Assembly: GCA_025084515.1 (NCBI GenBank)
Contig: JAJAGP010002217.1
Span: 5,001-69,000, forward strand
Length of the DNA stretch: 64,000 bases
Source of the DNA: Ancistrus triradiatus
Taxonomy: Eukaryota; Chordata; Actinopteri; Siluriformes; Loricariidae
Reading direction: 5' to 3'
In this document: in pieces, positions 52,201-63,100 of the stretch
Layout of the letters: the number at the start of each line of letters is the position of its first letter
Position numbering within the stretch: position 1 is the stretch's first letter
Notes under the pieces: generated by a model
The model's database searches: none
Told to the model about the DNA's origin: nothing
The model's input: only the letters and a program-made list of their open reading frames with translations
Translations under genes and position numbers: made by a program

Positions 52201-55200
52201 AGCTACATACAAATCAATAAATGCAGTCGCTAACCTCTGTACACTAGCAAAGACCTAGAAATAGAACAAATACACCATCAGATACTCCTACAAACATCAG
52301 CAGCAAGATGTACAGTATCCAGAATTAATCTACTAAACAATGAATTTTAAGGTACTCTATATAGCCAAAAGGTTTGGACACTCAATTATTACATCCAAAA
52401 ACATGGGTATTAGTGTATTACTGTGGTATTAGTGTAAATATGGGTATTACTGTGGTAGCCTAGTGGTTAAGGTACTGGACTATGGACCAGAAGGTCCAGA
52501 GTTCAAATCCCACCTCTGCCAAGCTGCCACTGTTGGGTCCTTGACCCACAATTGCTTGGATTGTAAGACTGTACCAATTGTAAGTCACTCTGGATAAGGG
52601 CGTCTGCTAAATGCTGTAAATGTAAATTTCAATTCAACTCAAATATATCTGATGGAGTTAAGGACAGGGTTATATGCAAGCCAGTCAAGTTCTCCATCTA
52701 AGTTGGCAAACCATTTCTTTATGGACTTTGTTTTAGGAGAGAAGGGTAGAAAGTTGGAGTCCATTGTATTGCTTCCGTTTGTCTCCACCTCAGTACTTCC
52801 CTCCCAATCAGTCAGATTTCTAAACATACTGCTACCCCCCATCACTGACTGGACCTCATCCTTCAGCACTGCACAGCTGAACTTCTGTTACATTTCGTAA
52901 ATGCTGCTAAGGAAAACTTTTTCTCAGTTTTTTCTGTATAGTTACAACTGATTATTGTGTTTGCACAACCAATTCAGATGCTGCTTAATAGGCATCTATA
53001 TACAGTGGTTTCTCTGTTCTCGTCCTTAATTCATTCCAGAAGGCTTGTCCAGAAAATGAGAGCACTGATAACATTTTCCAATAAGGAATAATGTAAATTG
53101 AATGAACCCTTTCCAGATCCCCAGAAAATCCACACTGTATAAGGCATTAATGGAGTTATATTGTACAGGTGCTCCCTGCTCTACGAATGGGAATATGTTT
53201 TGACAAATCCATCGTAAGTTAAATGTATCCTGAACTGAGGAGTTTAATATAGTCTGTATTCTATCATAGCTGAGCCTATTACACATTAGCACTTACATTA
53301 GCCTACAGTTGGCCAAAATCATTAACACAAAGCTTATTTTATAATAAAGTGTTGAAAAATCTCATGTAATTTAGTGAGTAATGGATTGAAAGTGAACAAG
53401 AAAAAGCAAAAAAACTAAGCTAACTGCAGACTATGTTCTGGAGCAATCAACTCCTGTTTTGCTTTTGGTTGGCTCTTATAAACTAACATTTTTAGGACCC
53501 ATGGAGACTTATTTGCATTAAGACTACAGTACTGTAGATGTAAAAATAAAGAACACTGAATCACTGTGTACTGAATCATGAATCGAGTTTCGGCTGAACT
53601 GAGTCGCACAGCTCGACTATTTTTCTAGTCAAAAATGCGCCGAGAACCCAATTAATTTAGTTCCGAAATAAATTGGATAAATATTGTATATTGTGAAAAT
53701 GTCTTTAATTATCATGATATAATATGTTTACCATATCGCCGACCCCTACAATAAAGGATAATTAACCTCACTTGTCTATGGAGATCGTTGCCTATATACT
53801 TCATGTTATGAGTTTGTGTGGCTGGATCAACAGAGATCACCAATTAGAAGGGGTGTCCATACACTTTTGGCCATACAGTGTATGCTCTCAAAAAGAATGT
53901 TCTGAAATTCTTTGACCAACCTCTGCAAACTGATCAACTTCGTTCTGTCCTTGATCCCCTTTACCAGACATAAGCATCAGTTTATTCTGAAGGTCTCTAA
54001 GATCTTCAAGAGAGTAAGACCGTATCTCAAGTCCCTCATCATGAGTCTCTGGGATTTGTAGTTTCAAGACTTTATCCAGACTCAACTGTAAAAAAATAAA
54101 GTAAATAAAATACTTAAACAGTGTGTTAAGTCTGTATCTAAGATATTTTTCTAAGTATCGATATACTCAGCAAACCTTCTTTTGGTTCTCAGCTCTGATT
54201 ACGTAGATTCCTTTTGTGTTGATAGCTGAAGCCAAAGACAATGACGATAGTTCTACAGATCCATGACTTTCCTTAACTGTTTTCAACCATTCCAGGTGTC
54301 TTGCAGTGTCACGCTGAAACCAAAGTATGCACTGAGTGAAAACAGGCATCTGTGTGTCCTAAATGATGGAGATTGAAAATGAGACTTACCAGTTTCTTAG
54401 GTAGGTTAGGATCACTATCGAGTGCCTTCCATAAACTTTCTTAGAACATCCTTTAAAAGCTGTGAACCCAGCATCTGACTTTAGCTCATACAGCACTGAG
54501 GAGTAGCCTAGAACAGCATCATGGAAGCAGGCCACACGGTCTACATCCATATCATTCTCACCCGCAGAGATGGAGGCCAGGTCCACAAACACTTTCAACT
54601 CATTGATATCTGGAATATTATGAAAAGATATGTTAGGGCTGGGCATTTTCATCAAAAATTAATCGAAACAGACATTAAGAACCTTTAAATGACGTAATCT
54701 TGCCCATGTCTGTTATTGCTGTATATACCTTTTTTTAAATTCTGTTCATAGCCCCACTTGCCCCAGTGTGCGCATTAATGTACTGTACCCTTAAAAATCA
54801 TACTACCCCCGTGCGAAGTCACGTGACTCTGCCCCGTCCTGTCAGTGTCATGAAAGTAGCAAGGAAAAAAACTCAAACACAGTGCCATTGTAACACAGAA
54901 GAATGCCTTGTCCATCGTATGGACATATTTTTATGGACCCCAGGGTAACTTCTAAGCAACTGAAGGCCTCTTTCACATTGGCAAATGTTAGTGTTCATGA
55001 GTCCACCATCAGAAGAACACTGAACAACAATGGTGTGCATGGCAGGGTTGCAAGGAGAAAGCCACTGCTCTCCAAAAAGAACACTGCTGCTCGTCTGCAG
55101 TTTGCTAAAGATCACGTGGACAAGCCAGAAGGCTATTGGAAGAATGTTTTGTGGACCGATGAGATCAAAATAGAACTTTTTGGTTTAAAAGAAAAGCGTT

Positions 55201-57134
55201 ACGTTAGGAGAAAGGAAAACACTGCATTCTAGCATAAGAACCTGATCCCATCTGTGAAACATGGTGGTGGTAGTATCATGGCCTGTTTTGCTGCATCTGG
55301 GCCAGAACGGCTTGTCATCATTGATGGAACAATGAATTATGAATTATATCGGAGATTTCTAAAGGAAAATGTCAGGCCATCTGTCCATGAACCGAATCTC
55401 AAGAGAAGGTGGGTCATGCAGTAAGACAATGGCCCTAAGCACACAAGCCGTTCTACCAAAGAATGGTTAAAGAAGAATAAAGTTAATGTTTTGGAATGGC
55501 CAAGTCAAAGTCCTGACCTTAGTCCAATTGAAATGTTCTGGAAGGACCTGAAGCGAGCAGTTAATGTGAGGAAACCCACCAACATTCCAGAGCTGAAGCT
55601 GTTCTGTACTATAAAATCACATTGTAGGAATTTTTTAAAATCTAATTGTAAATCATGGTGGAAAATAAGTATTTGGTTACCCACAAACAATCAAGATTTT
55701 TACCTCTCACAGACCTGTAACGTCTTCTTTAGAAAGCTGTTCTGTCCTCCACTTGTTACCTATATTAATGGCACCTGTTTGACCTCATTATCTGCATAAA
55801 ATACACCTGTCCACAGCCTCAAACAGTCAGACTCCAAACTCAAGACCAAAGAGCTCTCGAAGGACACCAGGACAAAAAATTGTAGACCTGCACCAGGCTG
55901 GGAAGAGTGAATCTACAATAGGCAAGCAGGTTGGTGTGAATAAATCAACTGTGGGAGCAAATTGTCAGAAAATGGAAGACATACAAGAACATTGATAACC
56001 TCCCTCGATCTGGGGCTCCACACAAGATTTCAAAAATGATCAAAATGGGTCAAAATGATCATGAGAACGGTGAGCAAAAATCCCAGAACTACACGAAGGG
56101 ACCTGATGAATGACCTGCAGAGAGCTGGGACCAAAGTAACAAAGGGCTACCATCAGTAACACACTACGCCGAGAGGGACTCGTGTGTCCCCCTGCTTAAG
56201 CCAGTACATGTCCAGGCCCGACTGAAGTTTGCCCAGAGAGCATATGGATGATCCAGAAGAGGACTGGGAGAATATCACGTGGTCAGATGAAAACCAAAAA
56301 TACAACTTTTTGGTAAAAAACTCAACTTGTCGTGTTTGAATGCTGAGTTTGCATCCCAAGAACACCATACCTACTGTGAAGCATGGGGGCGGAAACCTCA
56401 TGCTTTGGGGCTGTTTTTCTGCAAAGGGGACAGGACGACTGATCCGTGTTAAGGGAAGAATGAATGGGGCCATGTATCGTGAGATTTTAAGCCAAAACCT
56501 CCTTCCATCAGTGAGAACACTGAAGATGGAACGTGGCTGGGTCTTCCAGCATGACAATGATCCCAAACACACCGCTCGGGCAACAAAGGAGTGGCTCCGT
56601 AAAAAGCATTTCCAGGTCCTGGAGTGGCCTAGCCAGTCTCCAGACCTCAACCCCATAGAAAATGTGTGAAGGGAGTTGAAAGTCTAGAGGAGATCTGCAT
56701 AAAGGAATGGTCCAAAATACCAGCTAGTGTGTGCAAACCTGGTGAAGACTTACAGGAAACGTTTGACCTCTATCATTGCCAACAAAGGTTATGTTACAAA
56801 GTATTGAGTTGAACTTTTGTTATTGACCAAATACTTATTTTCCACCATAATTTAAAATTAAATTCTTTAAAAATCCTACAAAGTGATTTCCTGGATTTTT
56901 TTTGCACAACTTGCAAAATCAGTGGCTGACTAAATACTTTTTTGCCCAACTGTACTTTTAGGACAGTGAAAATCTGATGACTGTTTAGGTCATATTTATG
57001 CAGAAATTTAAACAATTCTAAAGGTTTCACAAACTTTCAAGCACCACTGTACATACTGTTCTTTTGAAATATGCACATGGTTCATTTGGTTTATCATGTA
57101 AAGAGAGTAAGAGAGAAGCAACAAGACATTAAGG

Positions 57135-57188
<54 letters not shown>

Positions 57189-60100
57189 TATTATGCAAAC
57201 TAGCACATTGTCATCTAGCCCAAAGTGCTGCCCCCCAAAGTTAAAATGAAACTTGCGCCGCTGGTAATTAACATTACTAAATATTTGAATATGAATATAC
57301 GAATATTAAGAGGTTGACAGTACTTATTATTCCTTACCTTCAAGAGCTTCTTTGACCCACATGACAAAGTTTCTCCTAAGGCCCAGCTCGTGCAGACAGA
57401 GTCTACGAATCTCTGTGATATCCTCTAGTACCTGCTTGGCCTGCATTAGCTCACTGTCAATGCTATTAAGACTCTCCTTCTTAAAGTCCAAATGAGTCTG
57501 AATTTATGGAAACACAATTGAAATCTAAGTACACCAAGCACATCAATGTGCTTGTCCACAATATAAAGTCATAGACATACAGTAAGTGTGGTATTGTGTA
57601 TTATGCACTGTTATAAAAATTATGAATTTCCCAACTTACAACTATAAGCAGCTTTTCCAGGACTTGAAAGTCACCTTGAAGGCAAAGTGTCTGCTTCACC
57701 TCCATGACGACTTGAGCCGACTCCACAGCAAGGTGAAGTTCATGATACTGTTCAATTTGCAGAACCCTTTCTCGAATCCATTGCTTGTCATCTGCTGGAT
57801 CTAGATTGCACATGATTGCAATATCCGTAGCAAGTTGGTCATATTTTCCTTTGTAGTCCTTAAATATCACGTCGACTTCTTCGAAAGTCACACGGCCATT
57901 CTTTAACTGTTCGTATATCCCCCTGTATTGTCTGTAGCACGGTTGAAATATGTCATCAAAAATCTCATTAAGCGTAGCCATTTCCGAATCCATTTCATCA
58001 TCAGCTCCTCTGGAAAACTCCTGAGCCTGGCTTTCCCAGCAGATCTTAAAAATATGGCTGTCTTTAAACTTGTGCAGTGTCTCTGCCATGTCTCGGACCT
58101 CCTCATTAAGGTCAAAGTATGTGACTACACCTGCCTCTGGTGATGCGAGCTGATTAAATGGATGAACCTCCATAAATGTATCCAACTCCATCTCATCAAC
58201 GTCAACCTGGTGTTTTTCTTCTAAGCCTTCAAAATCAACTGAAATGAGGGAAATTGTCAGAGTTTCACAACTGTAAAACAGGATCAGCACAATCCTTAAA
58301 TGATGACATATGAAATACCTGTCACATGCTCCTGAATCTTCTGGCACATGGCAACAAGCTCCTTAACCAGCTCACTATCATGATAAACAGCTTTGACCTC
58401 CTTCTGCCTCAACTGGAGAAGGTTCTTCATTGCAGTGGTATCTTTGCATTGCTTGTTTTCACAAAGACAGTCTATCGAGGAAAAATAAGTAACATGTGGC
58501 TAAGTAGCAGTTCAGATACATTTAGCAAAACTAAGCTTTCCTACAATTGATCCCTACAACTCAGTTTGTAGCTGACTACATTTTAGTCTTCATTAGCCAA
58601 ACAAAATGCAGTGGTACCTCGATTCCCGACCGCTTCAGAACTCGTCAAATTCGGTTCTCGACACATTTTGACTAGAAAAATTCATCTCGGTTCTTGACGT
58701 GTGCTCGGTACTCGACGCACTTGCCTAAACTTGTGAGTCAAGCCGCACGACTCGTTTCAGCCGAAACTCGATTCATGATTCAGTACACTGTGATTCAGAA
58801 TCACAATAGCCCTTTCTCAGTGAAGATCTCCGCTACTTTTATCGTGTTTTTCTTTTTTTCTACAGTACTGTATTCATAGCGCAAATAAGTTTCCATGGGT
58901 CCTAAAAAGGTTAGTTATAAGAGCCAACCGAAAGGGAAACAGCAACTGAAGGCTCCAGAACGCAGGCTGAATCTACCTTAGCAGCTATGCTGGCGCCCTG
59001 AGTTCACCAACAGAGTAAGTGTTTTGCTTTTCGCTGTCACAGTGTCCCAATCATAAATCAAGGAGCACCTGTACAATCCACCTCCATTAATGCACATAAT
59101 GCCTTATACAGTGTGGATTTTCTGGGGTTCTAGAACGGTTAACAAGTTAACAATGAGAACCAAAGTACCACTGTATAAAAATTAAATAAAAGGCAGGAAA
59201 AGGAAATTCAAATCAATACATTTCCTTCAATTACTGTAATGTAAAAATCCTGAAGATAATGTAACATGATTAGACAGAAGGAACTACATAACCCAAAGTG
59301 CATGGCAAAGTGCTTTTGTATACAGTATAAAATCTCTGCTGTGCTAATCGCGTTCTTCTTTATGTTTACATCTACAGTACTGTATTCTTAGTGCAAATAA
59401 AGTCTCCACGATTCCTAAAAATGTTATAAGAACCCACCGAAAGGAAATCAGGAACACAGGAACACCAACTGCAGTTAGCTTAGCAGCTATGCTAGTTCAT
59501 CAATAGAGTAATTGTTTTGCTTTAAAATTTCACTTTTAATCCATTAGTCACTAAACTACATGGGATTTTTCAACACTTTATTATAAAATAAGCTTTGTGT
59601 TAATGATTTTGGCCAACTGTAGGTAAATGTTAATGTAAAGTGTTTTAAATATTAACTTAAATTAAGTATTGGGTGTCACTGGGGTATTTGAAGTTAAAGG
59701 ACATGTATCTGTGGGGTATATTTAAAATTTAAGGGTGTGTCAGTGAGGGTATATCTGGAAAAACTCTTCAACCAAGGGGTATCTATGGATAAAGAATATT
59801 TCTTGGTTGGTGGTTTATATGGTTAAAGAGACTGTGGTGGCCTAGCAATTAAAATACTAGAGTATGGATCAGAAGGTAAAGGGTTCAAATCCCACCTTTG
59901 CCAAGCGTCCACTGTTGGGCCCTTGAGCAAAGCTTTTAACTCACAATTGCTTGGATTGCAAGCATGTATCAGTTGTAATTCACTCTGGATTAGGGCATCT
60001 GCTAAATGATGTAAAAGGTTACATATTGTACTGGTATTTTTGGTTACCATGCACGTGACAGTATTTATGGTTAAATGGTATTTGTTTGCGGTAGGGGGTG

Positions 60101-63100
60101 TGTATGACTAAAGGGTATGTGTCTGTGGGGGATTAATAGCTAAAGGGATTTTGTGGGGTACTTTGGTTAAATGTTATGTGTCTGCGAGGGTAACTACTGT
60201 TACTGAATAACTGTGGGTGTATTTATTAACAGTGTAGGAGACAGGGTGCTTGTATCAATACGAGATCAGAAACAGAGAAAAGAAGTATTTCTACATGCAG
60301 CTCAATTCCACCATTTTGTTTCTTCCACTGCTTCCTATGGAAACAAATTAGTGCATGACTAAGCACTTTATGAAAAGCAGCCCCCTCCACATCAAAAATT
60401 CTTCAAGCATGTCTTTGGGGTGTCAAAATTAACATAAATGAAAGGGAAAAAGTTCCACACTGCCAGTTCCTATGTAATTAAAAAGAATATATGTACTACA
60501 CAAAGTGTGTAAAGACGAGATCAGAGATGGCAGTGAAGTTCTCAGGACAAGTAAGGATCTGTGAAATTACCTATTTTTACCAGCTCTATAAAAGTTCGCT
60601 GCTTCTCCAAGATGTGGTTGAGAACCTTGATTTTTAGGTTCCCCCTGATGAGCCTGTCAGAAATATCAGTGAACAATGATGTAGCCATGGCAAGTCTTTC
60701 TTTAGCCTCCTCCGAGAGCTGATTAATCAGTTTTTCATCAGCACCTACAGCAGAAGATAAAAACGTGCAAATCAGGACAAGTGACAGGGTAAAACTTGTT
60801 GCTGGTAAGAAAATTAGCCAATTTGCTACCATGAAGCTGAAAGATATTTCGGGCTGCTGTCCAGTTGAGAAGGTGATGGAGAACCACCTCTTCCCCCTCA
60901 TGGTAGCACCCACTGTTGTTTCTTGGCCAAGATTTTTTTATGATTTCTGAGATAAGCCGTCCAAACTTCCAGTCTATTTTGAATTTCTCAAACAGTTTTG
61001 CCTCAGTCTTGGTCTAGGAATAAGAGCACAGATCATGTTCCAGAAAAGATGCCCACACAAACGACACTTTGGAAAATAGTTTGAAATAATTAGCAACAGT
61101 AATACACTGGACTTTGTAATGTAAATGATTTCAGCTGTTAACGATCCAAAATACCTGGCACATTGTGGAGACAGCTTGAAGGGCACACTTCTCAATGCTT
61201 TTTGCCACATGTGGATGGGATTCATTAAGCACCTCAATTCTGCCGCAATACACCTCAATCTGGTTCAAGGAAGATTCCTAAAAAGACACATCTTATCGTT
61301 CATACGTCATTTGTAATTTGTTACAATTGTGACAACGCAAAGAACTTGTAAAGAAAGGAGTATTTAAATAAGATCCATGGCATGATTTCTTAAGGACATC
61401 ATTCTGCGGTATTACAAGTGTTGAAAACACAAAAGCAGATTATACAGTAGATATACAGATTAAAAACTGCCTTTCCAAACAGTACTTTATCTGCCTATCA
61501 CTACAGTGGTACCTTGGTTCTCGTCATTAATTCGTTCCAGAAGGCTTGTCAAGAACCATAAACGACGAGTACCGTTTATGATTTGAATAATGTAAATCCG
61601 AATAATGTAAATTAAATAATGTAAATGCATTTCAGACCCCCAGAAAATTCACACTGTATAAGGTATTATATGCATTAATGGAGTTGTATTGTACAGGTGC
61701 TCCCTGATGTACGAAGATGACATGTTATGACAAATCATAGGTTAAATGCATCATGAACTGAGGAGTTTAATGAGTGTTTGGGGGAGCGGTATATACTGTA
61801 TTACAGCAGAGATATTAAAAAGATACTATGATAAGTAGTTGGCCAAAATCATTAACACAAAGTTTATTTTATAATAAAGTGCTGAAAAATCATGTAATTT
61901 AGTGAGTAATGGACTGAAAATGAAAGCAAAACACTTGCACTATTGGTGAAATCTTGGTGCTAGCATAGCTGCTAAGCTAACTGTAGCCTGTGTTCTGGAG
62001 CATTCAATTCCTGTTTTGTATTCAATTCCTCATCGTTTTCCCAAGAGCTGCCTGTTTACTTGCTAACAAATATATCCCACCCCTCCACAGGGGCCATTGT
62101 AATGAGATAATCAGTGTTATTCACTTCACCTGTCAGTAGTTTTAATGTTATGGCTAATCAGCACACAAGCATATATTTTAAAAATTAGATAGCAAAAATG
62201 TGACAAATGCACAAAGAAATGCAATATGGGACAGCAGTTGTGCAGAAAACAACTCAAACATAAAGAACAGAAGAGGGATGGAAAGACATAAAAAAGTTAT
62301 ATTACTAGAGAGTGAATGTCTGTTAATTTGCCCTAGGCATTTTAACAAGTAAACAAAAACTGTTCTTTACTACATATTATTTATCTCTTATTCTATTAGG
62401 AGTGTCTAGGGTGGACAGGATTAGGAATGAGATCATCAGAGGGACAACACAGGTTGGAAAATTGGGAGACAAAATTCGAGAGAGAAGACTGAGATGGTTT
62501 GGACATGTGCAGAGAAGGGATAGTGGATATATTGCCTTGCCTTAGAATAAGGGCAGAGCTGGGGGTTCATAGTCAAAGAGTCTAGAGAGTCTTTATGGTG
62601 ATCAGAGACGTTGGGTTGCTGTCTTTCTGCCGCTCGTGGGGTTGCCAATGTCTCGTGTGATCCCTCTTGGCTGTGTTTTCCTAACCAGTTCTCCTCTTTC
62701 TAGCTATGCTGCGTATAGCTAATGCTGCCGGGGTCTCATGCTACACATGGCAATCAGTGATTGACATGGCATCAGTGATTGTTAAGAGACACTGTGCTCT
62801 TAATCAATAACTAATTACATTTTTCTGTTTTCTCTCCGAGCTGTGTTCCGGGTGCCGGTTCCAGCCCCACACATGATGTTCATCCGCTGTAGCTCGACTC
62901 AAGCTGCTTCCGTCATCAGCTCCAGCCCCACCATACCCGGGCCACTTAATGTCGATGTGCATTACTTCACATTTTATTAGAACTTTGACTCCATGACTTT
63001 AGTTTCGCTCTTAGATTTATCATCTACGCCGCCCAAGGAGGTTGGGGTTCCTTTTTGAGTCTTGGTCCTCCTAAGGTTTCTTCCTATAAAAACACTTTAG

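Larger units (their letters stand above)
52354..53881. mobile_element. DNA element with ATAGCCAAAAGG ends, carrying a SINE and a MITE
   Basis: The left end ctatatagccaaaaggtttg and the right end acacttttggccatacagtg are inverted copies. Inside are a SINE (52448-52626) and a family K MITE (53003-53660). Confidence 0.7.
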
